Shown here one piece after another: positions 1 through 10,557 of a DNA stretch of 64,000 bases; the stretch's first letter is position 1; each line of letters opens with the position of its first letter. The position numbers were made by a program, and so were the translations under genes. Location of the stretch: the NCBI GenBank assembly GCA_963921795.1, contig OY997640.1, forward strand, positions 14,200,781 through 14,264,780. The letters are read 5' to 3'. The DNA comes from Nannobrachium achirus. Lineage: Eukaryota > Chordata > Actinopteri > Myctophiformes > Myctophidae. A model generated the notes under the pieces. It did no database searches. It was not told the DNA's origin and was given only the letters and a program-made list of their open reading frames with translations.

Positions 1-575
1 AACCGAACAATGCACTGTCATTTCCTACAGAGCCACCCAAACCATAACCAGTTGTTGTGGTTTTTCAGTCATGAATAGACAGTTGCTATGACTACACAAG
101 TTCCATTTTGCAGCACAAACCCAGACAGGCTAACAGCCTATTTAGTAACACTTAAATGTTATAAGAAGTTCATCATTCAGTGTGTTCAGAACACAGCATC
201 CACTAATTAACAGATTAAATATACATACACTACTATCAGTCAACAATGAACACTATTTGTATTATTTGTTTTGCCAGCAGTCATTTTATAATAGTAGGCC
301 TCTCAATTTAAATGATAGTGAAACAGAAATGTCTAAGGTTTCGCAATCTGTGAAAGAGTCTGTGAAATTAGAAGTTACTACAGAGTCATGAAGTGAAGTT
401 AACCACAAAAGAGTGTATGTGTAAATGTGACCATGTTTGAATATTTGCAGTAGAGGTCAGAGTAAGAGGGTGGAGCTTAATGATAAAGGCATTTATACCT
501 TCATCATATCACAAGGAAATGTCCCATATCGTCTCTTTCCAGAACTAGACAAGTCACCTGCAGCTCGTTGTCATC
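1..575 (+). promoter_or_regulatory. Conserved upstream region of receptor copy 1
   Basis: This block recurs upstream of every leader exon in the window (copies 3, 4, 5 and the leader at 62442). Shared landmarks are a run with two CATTTCC-like motifs, the inverted pair CATAACC/GGTTGTGG around 45-60, an 'agacaggct' segment near 122, 'gttcagaacac' near 183, a purine-rich segment 'agagtaagagggtggag' near 457, and a 5'UTR-like stretch beginning 'ccagaactagacaagtc' just before the ATG. The repetition shows that the duplicated unit included its own promoter. No convincing TATA box position could be fixed; 'atttatacc' at about 490 is a candidate only. Confidence 0.5.
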
Positions 576-1556
576 ATGAGAAATGTCTACATTTACTGTT
601 TGCTTTCTGGTGAGTGACCTCTGCTTGTTTTCATGTGTCTCTCTGCCTGTGTGGTTGTCTCTGTCTCTGAGTGTCTGTATGACGCTCTCAATGTCTCTGT
701 CTCATCCTTTGTCTGTCCACTGTTGTGTAGAGCATCTAGAATCCTTCTGCAAAATACACTCCTCATCATGTTGTCAATTAATAAGTTGCGTGTCAATTTA
801 CTGATGAGCTGTTTCCTTGCTTATCTCTTGTACTGTAGTGTGGAGTATTGTGGAGACTCTCAACAAAATGGGCCATGTTGGGAGTGATGTGTTTTTCACC
901 TGCTCCTGGGACAAATGGACCTGGTACACTGGGGATTATACATTATACCTCCGTAAAAATACATGCACATCAAATACAGACATCATTGTCAAGGCAGAAT
1001 CTGGAAAAAACTGCAGTAAAAGATAGAATAAGTATAAGCAACACAGGAAAAGTCTTAGAGGTATCCATCACTAAACTCAAGAAGTCAGACTCTGGAAAAT
1101 ACCTATGTGGACTGGACAGACCACTTGTGAAGGATCATTTTGTAGAAGTTCATCTTGATGTTAAAGATGGTAAGGGCTGTAACTAAATACTGTGCTTCAA
1201 TGATGAACTGTACATCATGTGTACTATATCTCATCCTCCATGTTGAAAGGATTCATTATTGTGTCATAATATAATAATAATAATATAAATGTTTAAAAAG
1301 TGTTACAATACTGTATCTGCATTCATTCATTTGACATGCTTCCAATTCCTGTTGCAACAGTTAATACGATTACTCCAGGTACAACAGTTAAGAAGTCCAC
1401 TACCGCAACCACTCTTCAGCGTCCTGATGATTCTACAATGATCTCCATCATTTCCACAACATCCATGGTTCATGAATCTTCTTCCTCCTCATCCTCAGTG
1501 ACTGGTATGTATAATCTGTTTCATGTGTGTGCAGTGAATACAATTCACAATACATA

Positions 1557-1559
<3 letters not shown>

Positions 1560-1647
<88 letters not shown>
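1560..1647. repeat. (TG)n microsatellite
   Basis: About 44 TG units directly 3' of the stalk exon of copy 1. Open frames reading Cys-Val repeats here are artefacts. Confidence 0.95.
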
Positions 1648-1648
<1 letters not shown>

Positions 1649-1699
1649 TTTGTTTGCAGTGGTCATCTACTGTTGTTTAATCAAGTCCCACTTGCAATA

Positions 1700-1770
1700 C
1701 CCCCAGGGGACCCCCTCTCCCACCATGTCTCCAAGACCAACAAGGTCGACACAACATGCATTTATAATAC
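1700..1770 (+). pseudogene. Relic of a type-B tail exon inside copy 1
   Basis: The string around 'aggggaccccctctcccacc', followed by 'agaccaacaaggtcgacacaa' and 'catttataata', matches the type-B terminal exon seen at 12985, 13310, 44886 and 59351. It lies between the stalk and transmembrane exons, an impossible place for a terminal exon, and has no usable frame. It is a displaced fragment, about 70 bp. Confidence 0.6.
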
Positions 1771-1975
1771 AGGTTAATACAAGTTTATTAACAGGGTTAT
1801 TATTTAATTTTTCACCAAAAAAGTTAATTTTTTACAGTGTGCTCAATCCAAACGTCCCGTTTTTGCAGTGCTCAGAACGTGAAGGCACAACGTTTTTTTT
1901 TACAGTGTACTCATAACGTTGGCTGCTGGTGCTTCCTTGCAGGGCTGCTGCTGTACAGCTAAAGCAGAAGCACAG

Positions 1976-2437
1976 CAGTGGTTCTCAACCTTTTCAGGCC
2001 GCAACGCCAAAATAATCATATTTCAACTGCGGACCCCCCCACCCTGACGAGCACTAAGAGTTGAGGCATTACATTTTGTATAACATGGTTCTATTGTGAA
2101 AATAGCAGATATTAACATGTAGATTGTCTAAAAAGTCCTTAAATTGTCACTTTAGAAATGTGCAGATACCCTCTATACACTTAAACTTTATGTTGATTTG
2201 TTTACTGTTGAGTGAGAAAACAACATTGCATGTTAAGTTAATCATTTATTTAAATTGTTGTACTTTCTTGTACTAAAATATTTGTTTTTATTTTGTATTA
2301 TTTTTTATTGTTTTTTATAGATCATAATATTTCAATATTAATGTTATATTATAATTTGAATCTGAGTGTTTTGCCAATTATTTGGGGCCCATGGCCTCTC
2401 AGCCAGTGGGCCCCAGGCCAAAGGTTGAGAATCACTG
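1976..2437. mobile_element. hAT-type non-autonomous element
   Basis: The left end reads CAGTGGTTCTCAACCTTTT and the right end is its imperfect inverse (AAAGGTTGAGAATCACTG), a terminal repeat typical of hAT elements. The 8 bp outside each end agree at 6 of 8 positions (aagcacag / aagtacat), consistent with an aged 8-bp target duplication. No transposase is present. It sits in the stalk to transmembrane intron of copy 1. Confidence 0.7.
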
Positions 2438-2594
2438 AAGTACATTATGTATTTTTGTTCAGTCTGATATTGTTTCTATCTGATGTAACTAATTTATGCT
2501 CTCTAGGTTTGCTGGTTGGTTTAGCTGCTGCGCTAGCAGTGACAGTGGTGGCAGCGCTGATGTTCTACATAAAGAGAACCAGAAAACCACAAGG

Positions 2595-2650
2595 TGACAC
2601 ACACACACACACACACGCACGCACGCACGCACACACGCGCACACACACAT
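2595..2650. repeat. (CA)n tract at transmembrane exon donor
   Basis: A CA/CG alternating tract begins 4 nt after the donor of the copy 1 transmembrane exon. Equivalent tracts follow the same exon in copies 2, 3 and 5. Confidence 0.9.
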
Positions 2651-2889
2651 AGAGAGAGAGAGATGAGTTAAACATGTGTTGCATAATTATATTTTCCAGT
2701 GGTCATCCTCAGTGCCAGGAACCCTACTGGAGATGATGGAGAGGTGAGTATTATGACAGTTTGTCTGATGATTTACTTCATTGTTCTTTGCTCTGGTGTA
2801 TAAATAATAGAATAATGCCACTCACTTTACTCGATCAGGTACTGTATCAGAACGTCCAAACAGCCACTATGGATCAAACACCACAAGGT

Positions 2890-2890
2890 G

Positions 2891-2955
<65 letters not shown>
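2890..2955. repeat. (CT)n tract at ITIM exon donor
   Basis: A pyrimidine tract starts 5 nt after the donor of the short ITIM exon (2839-2887). The same arrangement recurs after the ITIM exon ending at 26698. Confidence 0.9.
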
Positions 2956-2960
<5 letters not shown>

Positions 2961-3418
2961 TCGGCTAAAAGGTATACAGGGAATCACATAGAAACAAACA
3001 TAATAGCGAGGCAGATAAAGTGCATATTACAGGTGAATCGTTCACTTGCGGATACAAGCACCAAAATTGGCACACATACTCCTTAGGCATTGCTCTTTTC
3101 AGAAAACCATCTGGCCAAATAAAATTTCAAGATGGCGGCCAATTTTCATGATGGCCGCCATTGAATATACAGTAATCTTGCATTCCGCAATAAAATCCCA
3201 TAGACTTGTCCTATTTGAATGATTTTGGTGTCAAATCATACATTTATCACTATGTAGAATCCAAATTTGGACCCATGGACTTCCTTGTACCATATATCAG
3301 TCCCGGAATCTTAATATTCTGCTAAATTAGAGGTTTGTGTTATGTCTGACTCGGGTAAAATGGGTGGTTGTGTATATCTTAGTATTGTTAGAGATTTATA
3401 GTGTGTATGTGTGTGTGT

Positions 3419-3449
<31 letters not shown>

Positions 3450-3829
3450 TGGTAATGTAGTAATGTAGTAACTCAACAGAGCGGATTTCAATGCACAGCG
3501 GCTGACGCAGCTAAAATGCATGGTAGATATAATAGCGCCGTGGGATCACTCTTTGTCTATTCTCTATTCTTCGACCTTTTTGACTTGGGTAACCCTGCCA
3601 GGAGTACAAGACTCCTGCCGACATAGCTCTGGGGGTCAGGGAGACACGCAAACTGCCTCACCACGATAAGGTGATGATCCCGTCGAGGCAGGAGGTAGTT
3701 TTTTTTGTTGTCTGGATAAACCTTGCAAGCTCTTGCAAGCTCTTCCATATTTTAAAATCAAAAGGAGAAACATAAATGCATCAAATTTATACCAGAAATC
3801 TTTGAATCACACACACTCCAGTATGTCAC

Positions 3830-4490
3830 TGCCAAAGCATGATGGGTAAGTTAAGGGTCTGTCAGGAGTCTGCATTTCTGGTTGACATACTGTTGACTGA
3901 CTCCAGATGCAGGCCGCTTGATAGGAAGCGCGCTTCACATGTTGCTTCAGTGCTGCTTTGTGTTGGAGGAATGGCTTCGATGGCCTCTGCTTCCGAGCAA
4001 ACAAGTCCAACCTCGCATCATTGACACCTTCAGCTGTGCTGGATCAGTCGTACATCATGACCACAAACTTCTCCAAGGTTTTCAGGTCTTCATCATCCAC
4101 TACAGGTGGGTAATGGCTGAGTTTGCTGAAGACACCGGAAGCCTCATCACAAACATTACAGGTTTTGCCATGCAGACTTCTTCCCCTTTCCGCGGAATGC
4201 TGAAACAACATTGCAGCCAGTGAAGGCATGGAAGAAGAGCATCCCTTTGCTCTTTTCTGCAAGAGTGCAACACAGGTCATGAACAGGAATCCACTTTAAG
4301 TTCTGTCTTTGGCCAAAGGCAACCCACAACTGCTGCAGACCGAGCTCCTGAAGTGCCTGCAGAACACTGACTGCGATGACAACAACATCTGTGTCATTGG
4401 CTTTGACCATGATGACCTTGCTGCCTGCTTCTGTGGCATGCCTGGCATGCACAAAGATCCCGTGTGTCCGCTTCTTCGTGACTGCATGGT
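3830..4490 (-). pseudogene. Nuclease-like transposon protein, partial copy A
   Basis: Read on the minus strand this gives VHARHATEAGSKVIMVKAND, then TDVVVIAVSVLQALQELG, LWVAFGQRQNLKWIPVHDLC, FFHAFTGCNVVSAFRGKGKK and a long conserved C-terminal stretch. The motif series (acidic DTD, then GCxxVSAFxGKGKKSAW like a helix-hairpin-helix) resembles the core of XPG/FEN1-type PIN nucleases, as described for Academ-type transposons; that assignment is inference. The expected upstream HEEADTR motif is present in the wrong frame because GGG replaces GG near 4459, and the amino-terminal part of the protein is missing on this strand. Confidence 0.55.
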
Positions 4491-4505
4491 GCCACCCCAG
4501 CCAGA

Positions 4506-5415
4506 TTGATAGTGCTGTACAAGAGAACAGACATTGTGTTTGATGTTTACCGGCCATCTAGTCTGAAAGCTGAAACTAGATCGAAGCGTGGACGTGGGGT
4601 GAGACGCAGGGTGACAGACTTGGGCATAATTCCTTCAAAATGGCAAAACTTTATGAGAGGAAATGACAACAAAGCTGAGCTATTCAACGTTCTGGCTGAT
4701 AAGATAGCATGTGTGGCCTCACCAAATGTGGTCATTGTGACCAAGGAAGAAGATGCTCTCAGCAACAGTTGTGGGTTGCCTTTGGCCAAAGACAGAACTT
4801 AAAGTGGATTCCTGTTCATGACCTGTGTTGCACTCTTGCAGAAAAGAGCAAAGGGATGCTCTTCTTCCATGCCTTCACTGGCTGCAATGTTGTTTCAGCA
4901 TTCCGCGGAAAGGGGAAGAAGTCTGCGTGGCAAACCTGTAATGTTTGTGATGAGGCTTCCGGTGTCTTCAGCAAACTCAGCCATTACCCACCTGTAGTGG
5001 ATGATGAAGACCTGAAAACCTTGGAGAAGTTTGTGGTCATGATGTACGACCGATCCAGCACAGCTGAAGGTGTCAATGCTGCGAGGATGGATTTGTTTGC
5101 TCGGAAGCAGAGGCCATACGAAGCCATTCCTCTAACGCTAGCAGCACTGACGCAACATGTGAAGCGCGCTTCCTATCAAGCGCCCTGCATCTGGAGTCAG
5201 TCAACAGTATGTCAACCCGAAATGCAGACTCCTGACAACTGGGCTGGACCAAGAAAGGAGATCTGTGGCAGATTGATTGGACTGAGCTCCAACCCATTGC
5301 AGAGAGCTGCCAGCAGCTGACCAAGTGTGGATGCAAGTTGGAATGCTGCAGTCGATGCAAATGCTACCGCTTTGGTCTGACCTGCACGGCACTGTGCAGC
5401 TGCAGGTGCGAGGTT
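4506..5415 (+). pseudogene. Nuclease-like transposon protein, partial copy B
   Basis: The plus strand starts in the amino-terminal part of the same protein (DIVFDVYRPSSLKAETRSKR, ... SKWQNFMRGNDNKAELFNVL) and at about 4765 jumps straight into LWVAFGQRQNLKW, so the HEEADTR-to-DTD segment held by copy A is missing. A frameshift sits at this join and another near 5240, after which the reading frame continues as DLWQIDWTELQPIAESCQQL and a cysteine-rich end (CGCKLECCSRCKCYRFGLTC...CSCRCEV, stop at 5413-5415). The two opposed half copies together contain all parts of one protein, but neither is functional. Confidence 0.6.
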
Positions 5416-5754
5416 TAGAAGCGTTGTAGTCTAGGCCTACTATACTATTGTGCTATAATGCCTAGGCCCTAGATAGAAAAAACTTTAAAAAAAACCTACC
5501 TCCTGCCTCCGACGGGATCATCACCTTATCGTGGTGAGGCAGTTTGCATGTCTCCATGACCCCCAGAGCTATGTCGGCAGGAGTCTTGTACTCCTGGCAG
5601 GGTTACCCAAGTCGAAAAGGTTGAAGAATAGAGACTAGACAAAGAGTGATCCCACGGCGCTATTATATCTACCATGCATTTTAGCTGCGTCAGCCGCTGT
5701 GCATTGAAATCCGCTCTGTTGAGTTACTACATTACTACATTACCACCCCCCCAC

Positions 5755-5803
<49 letters not shown>

Positions 5804-6825
5804 ACTATAAACCTCTAACAATACTAAGATATACACTACCACCCATTTTACCCAGGTCAGACATAACACAAAATTCTAATTTAGCAGAATAATTAGGATT
5901 TCGGGACTGATATATGGTACAAGGAAGCCAGTGAGTAAGTCCATGGGTCCAAATTTGGATTCTACATAGTGAAAAATGTATGATTTGGACACCTTGATCA
6001 TTCAAATAGGACAGGTCTATGGTCTTTATTGCGGAATGCAAGATTACTGTATATTCAATGGCGGCCATCTTGAAAATTGGCCGCCATCTTGAAATTTTAT
6101 TTGGCCAGATGGTTTTATGAAAAGAGCAATGCCTAAGGAGTATGTGTGCCAATTTTGGTGCTTGTATCCGCAAGTGAACGATTATTTCTGTTATCTGCCC
6201 GGCTATAATAACATTTACATTATCATTTTGGGGAACATTATGTTATTTTCCAGTGGTCATCCTCAGTGCCAGGAACCCTGCTGAAGATGATGGAGAGGTG
6301 AGTATTATGATTATTCATCATTCTTTGTTCCAGTGTAACTTGTGTATTATGAAGACTAAAACTAACATGCGAAAAATATATTTAAAAACAATATTTCTAA
6401 AGAAACCTAGAGAAATCCTAAAATGTAAAAATAAATATTAAAATAATGTAAAACTAACAAAAAATGAACGTCTAAGTTAAACTGATCAGAATTGCATGTA
6501 AAATCATTGGGGGCGGGTTTCCATTCCAAAACATCCCCATTCCGAAACCAGATTAGTTTTCACCAGCATTGGCAGGTTAGCATTTCACCAGGTTAGCATA
6601 CACCAGTGTTAGTTTTACTGAGGTTAGGGTTGTTTCGGAGTGCCGATGTGTAACCAAAATCATTGCTTTTCTATCATATAGGTATCTGAAATACTAAAAC
6701 AAAGACTAAACTAAAACTACTCGTCAATTCCTAAAAATAGAACTACTACAACTGTACTTAAAAACTAAAACTGAACTGACATCAACCACTAAACTGAAAA
6801 ACATATGAATATTTCAGAACTATAA

Positions 6826-7146
6826 AGGGGGTTCCACACTAGGCGCGGTTGCCGCTACGGCTGCCGCTTGGGTCCGCGGTTACCGCACGCGGTCTCTCAT
6901 GTGTACACACAAAACAAAATCACTCCGCGAATAAACGCTGGGCGGTATTTCACGAAGATGAACACAATCCATCTCTCACCGCCCGCGTACGCATGCACAA
7001 ACAAGCACGCTCGCGGTGGATTTCACGGGACCGCGCCCGCTCGCCTCGCCACCCCAAAACTTCGCTGCATGGCTGAAAAAGCCGCCCGCCTCCCATTGAA
7101 AATGAATTTCTAGGAGGCGGTAACCGCGGCTAGTGTGGAACCCCCT
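6826..7146. mobile_element. CpG-rich MITE with TAA target duplication
   Basis: The ends AGGGGGTTCCACACTAG and their inverse are flanked by TAA at 6823-6825 and 7147-7149, as for PIF/Harbinger elements. The 321-bp interior is unusually GC- and CpG-rich for this window (CCGCGGTTACCGC motifs) and has no transposase. Confidence 0.75.
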
Positions 7147-7373
7147 TAATTCTGTTCATGTCTCGTATGTTCCTTGGACACTGGCTTCTCAATGCTGGCA
7201 GTTAGGATGGGTTGAGGATAAATAATGGATATTTTCAGATGTACAAGTTTGACCAATTAAACTTTCTCCTCCTCTATATCTATCAGACCACAGGTCCAGA
7301 CTCCATCTATCAGAGCCTCCATCCAGCCTCTATGGATCAGAACCAAGTCTATGGAGTCATATCACCATCTACA

Positions 7374-8267
7374 AAAAAAAGTGCTGGGCCTGATGGCATA
7401 CCCCCAGAGGTCTTGAAGAACTGCGACCTAGACAACCTCATCCTAGACTTTTGCAACAATGCTCTACAGCACAACAAGCAACCTGAAATATGGTCTCTGT
7501 CTAACATCATCCCGGTGCCTAAAGCTGGAGACCTCTCAAAGCCAGACAACTACAGAGGCATCAGCCTGACATGTATCACTGCTAAGGTCTTCAACCGAAT
7601 GATACTGAACAGGATACGGCATGCCATCGACCCTCACCTGAGAGAGAACCAAAATGGTTTTCGAGAGGAGAGAACAACCGTAGCACAGATCCTGGCATTA
7701 AGGAGATTAATAGAGGAGGTGAAAAAGGACAACCTAGCAGCTGTACTGTGCTTCATTGACTTCAAAAAAGCTTTTGATTCTATCCACAGAAGCAAGATGG
7801 TGAAGATCCTTGAGGCCTACAATGTCCCTCCCAACATTCTCCGGGCTATCGAGACCATGTACGCAAAAACAAGGGCCAAAGTGGTGACCCCGGATGGCAG
7901 CAGTGAGGTGTTTGACATCCGAGCTGGTGTAATGCAAGGAGACACCCTAGCCCCCTACCTCTTCATCATAGTTCTAGATTATGCGCTCAGGAAAGCCATA
8001 GGGGGACGAGAACAAGAGCTTGGCTTCACGCTAACACCAAGGAGGTCAAGGCGGCATCCCGCAGTAGTTCTGACAGACCTGGACTATGCGGACGACATCA
8101 GCCTGCTCTCCGACAGCATGGAACAAGCACAAGAACTCCTGAACAGGGTGGAGATAGAGTGTGCCAAAGTTGGTCTCAGGCTAAATGCTAAGAAAACTGA
8201 GGTTATCACCTATAACCTACCTGATCACTCACCTCTGACAACAACAGAAGGAGCTGTGTTGAAGGAA
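7374..8267 (+). mobile_element. Reverse-transcriptase fragment fused to ITIM exon
   Basis: An open frame from 7212 to 8459 reads through the copy 1 ITIM exon into a non-LTR reverse transcriptase: SAGPDGIPPEVLK, NYRGISLTCITAKVFNRMIL, CFIDFKKAFDSIHR, GVMQGDTLAPYLF and the catalytic DYADDI. The piece has neither the endonuclease part nor a 3' tail, so it is an internal fragment, not a normal 5'-truncated insertion. On its right it joins, at 8268, the first intron of the next receptor copy. The frame remains open across both joins, giving a chimeric 415-codon frame that has no start or promoter of its own. Clade not determined. Confidence 0.8.
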
Positions 8268-8342
8268 GTTTTCATGTGTCTCTCTGCCTGTGTGGTTGTC
8301 TCTGTCTCTGAGTGTCTGTATGATGCTCTTAATGCCTCTGTC
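8268..8342 (+). pseudogene. Fragment of receptor intron 1 (copy 2)
   Basis: The sequence starting 'gttttcatgtgtctctctgc' matches intron 1 of copies 1, 3, 4 and 5. The leader exon that should precede it is absent; the reverse-transcriptase fragment occupies its place. Confidence 0.75.
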
Positions 8343-8777
8343 CAGGAACAAGCTGGGCCCCTGATTCAGCCCGGGAAAAAGGAGTTGGAGAGGCCCTTAT
8401 TGCGCCCGGCCAGATTTGTTCGCCTTCCGGGCGCGCTAACCGATGAGCGGTTACTGTGAAATAGGTCTCATCGTTTTTCTTGGATAAAGAGAGTCTAATG
8501 ATTTTATATGTACACCATCTAGGAGTAGTCAAGGAAGCTAGGGAGTAGTGGGCCGGCATTCGGATGATAGATAAGCCAGTGGGGCCAATGTGATGGCTCT
8601 GTGGGCTGCTGCTACTCAGTGCTATAGAGAGATCTCTCTATAGCTGCTGCTACTCAAAGATTGGCCATTTCAGATCATGAGAGACAAGCCATTGGGCCAA
8701 TTACACGAGTTATATTTACTTTGTGGGCCGGCCATTTTCAAGTCAACAATTTTTTTAAGCCAGCCATTGGACAGGCG
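8343..8777. other. Unrecognised insertion in intron 1 of copy 2
   Basis: About 435 bp separate two pieces of the conserved first intron, which resumes at 'gtgtagcat' near 8779. The insert contains repeated 'gggccggc' and 'aagccagt' motifs and no coding frame that I recognise. No clear target duplication was seen. Confidence 0.45.
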
Positions 8778-10265
8778 GTGTAGCATATTGAATCCTTCTG
8801 CAAAAATACACTCCTCACATCTTGTTGTCAATTAATAAAGTTGTGTGTCATACTGATGAGCTGTTTCCTTGCTTATCTCTTGTACCATAGTATGGAGTAT
8901 TATGGAGACAACACCTCTCAGCATAACTGGTCACGTTGGGGGTGAAGTGTCTTTCACCTGCTCAGGCTGGGATGTCTGGACCTCCACTGAGGATAATACG
9001 AAGTACCTCTGTAGAAATCCATGTAGAAATGAAGACATGTTGGCCAAAGCAGAATTTGGACAAACAATACAACACGGTAGAATACGTTTAATGAACTCTG
9101 GGAAAGAATTAAATGTATCCATCACTAAACTACAGAAGTCAGACCTCTGGAACATACAAATGTGGACTGGACAGAAAATTGGTGAAGGATGAATTCATAC
9201 AAGTGCATCTTGATGTTAAAGATGGTAAGTCTGTCCCGCTGAGTCACATGCTGCGTGTGTGTTGTAGCCTACTGTCTTCAAAGATGAACTGATGTACATC
9301 ATGTTTACATTGTGAGTTAATTGTTCTGAATTGAATTCTCTTTATCCAGAAAGGACTACATTAGTTATAAAAACATACATGGCCTATTCTAGAAATTATT
9401 AAACATTCCTCTTTTGTTTTCAAACATGTGTCCAGCTCCTGTTACAACATATAAGATGACCACTCCCATTACAACGGTTATGATGACCACCGCTGTGTCT
9501 ACATTCCGACATCCTGATGTTTCTACAATGATCTCCATCGTATCCACAACTACCATGCTTCACGAACCCTCTTCCATCTCCTCGTTAGGGACTGGTATAC
9601 CATCTGAGTTCCTTATTGTCTCAATTCTTTTATTGTTTTCCGTTTGATTATTTATCTATGCCAGGCCGAACACAGGCTGGAACTCATGTCTGTCTGTACA
9701 GATGTGCTGTTTCAACTCTTCAGTAAATGTCGTACAAATGCATTTTTTCCACAGGTTTCTTTCCCTGTTTTGCCTTTCTAATTTTGATGAAGCGTATTTT
9801 TGCAGAAACCCGCATATGGCAAAAAACCTGCACTCCATTCCCATTGAAAAGCAGAATCCACTGTCATAGGTAGATTTGCAATTCAAAAGTCAGAAAAGGT
9901 CATAAAAATAGCAAAAATAGCTGATCTACAGTACAAGCTCAATGTTCTGCCAATCCACAGAAAATCTACGGTCTTGCCAATGGCAGGAAGTGTGAAGTGT
10001 GAAGTTTTGAAATGGCACATTATGTATGTAATGAAATGGTCAAATAGCCTATACAGTGTTCATAAGACTACTGCGCAAAATATTATCAATTATACATAGT
10101 CTACTTTAGAATGTAGGTGCATATGTATGTATGTATGTGTGGCGGAGAGAGTCGCAGCCCCAGCCAATGTAGGTGCATATGTATGTATATATGTGTGGCG
10201 GAGAGAGTCGCAGCCCCAGCCTGAAGCCTCAAAAGTCTAGTATCTGCCATCGTTCCATAAGGATA

Positions 10266-10337
10266 TCCCTTTGTTGCAATGGTTAAGATATTGGACTTTC
10301 ACGTGGGAGGCCTGGGTTCGAAGCCCGGGTGGGGAGA
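10266..10337 (+). other. tRNA-Glu(TTC)-like SINE head
   Basis: The segment follows the tRNA-Glu plan: TCCCTTT start, A box-like TGGTTAAGATATTGG, an anticodon-loop-like CTTTCAC, B box GGTTCGAAGCC and a GGGGA end. The anticodon stem pairs poorly, so it is a pseudo-tRNA or SINE promoter and not a working tRNA. Confidence 0.55.
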
Positions 10338-10486
10338 TCCGATTCACCTCTGTTACATTGGTGCCGTGACCCGGATCCAGGCTTCCCCGCAGGAGGAGGT
10401 CAAAGGGGGGTGAGAGTGGTAGAGAAAGTCGCAGCCCCAGCCTGAAGCCTCAAAAGTCTAGTATCTGCTCTTGTTCCATAGGGATA

Positions 10487-10557
10487 TCCCTTTGGAGTAA
10501 TGGTTAAGATATTGGACTTTCACGCGGGAGACCCGGGTGCGAAGCCGGGTGGGGAGG
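10487..10557 (+). other. Second tRNA-Glu-like SINE head
   Basis: Same design as the unit at 10266, but the B box is altered to GGGTGCGAAGCC, which is expected to weaken it. Confidence 0.5.

Larger units (their letters stand above)
3006..6204. mobile_element. 3.2 kb near-palindromic DNA transposon
   Basis: The left half (3006 to about 4330) is the inverse of the right half (about 4768 to 6204), including the outer repeats with 'atggcggcca' motifs, a G run at 3419-3449 answered by a C run at 5744-5770, and coding sequence on both sides of an asymmetric centre of about 440 bp. The outermost bases GC(G)AGGCAGATAA and their inverse are flanked on both sides by ATAATA (3000-3005 and 6205-6210), the best candidate target duplication. 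The element sits in an intron of copy 1, between the first ITIM exon and the second juxtamembrane exon. Related copies at 28 kb show the empty intron. Confidence 0.8.
576..7373 (+). pseudogene. CD300/CMRF35-like Ig receptor, copy 1 (broken)
   Basis: Exons recognisable by comparison with the intact copies: leader 576-609 (MRNVYIYCLLS, donor GTGAGT), Ig exon 839-1169, stalk 1346-1504, transmembrane 2507-2593 (GLLVGLAAALAVTVVAALMF then YIKRTRKPQ), juxtamembrane 2700-2743 (VVILSARNPTGDDGE), a short ITIM exon 2839-2887 carrying VLYQNV, then a second juxtamembrane exon 6254-6297 and a second ITIM exon 7287-7373 (SIYQSL, QVYGVI). Three lesions are visible. The A run at 1005-1010 has one A more than the other copies, which shifts the Ig frame to a TAG at 1024-1026. 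The stalk acceptor that reads CTTCCAG elsewhere is CTTCCAA here (1345). The second ITIM exon runs into a reverse-transcriptase fragment at 7374. The family is an activating or inhibitory surface receptor of leukocytes; this copy probably makes no normal protein unless the extra A is a sequencing error. Confidence 0.8.

Noticed and set aside
1527..1916. Open frame of about 130 codons overlapping the stalk region of copy 1
   Set aside because: Most of it is Cys-Val from a (TG)n tract, and it does not match the receptor frame.
10266..10337. A functional tRNA-Glu gene
   Set aside because: The anticodon stem does not pair properly and the unit is embedded in a repeated SINE-like frame.
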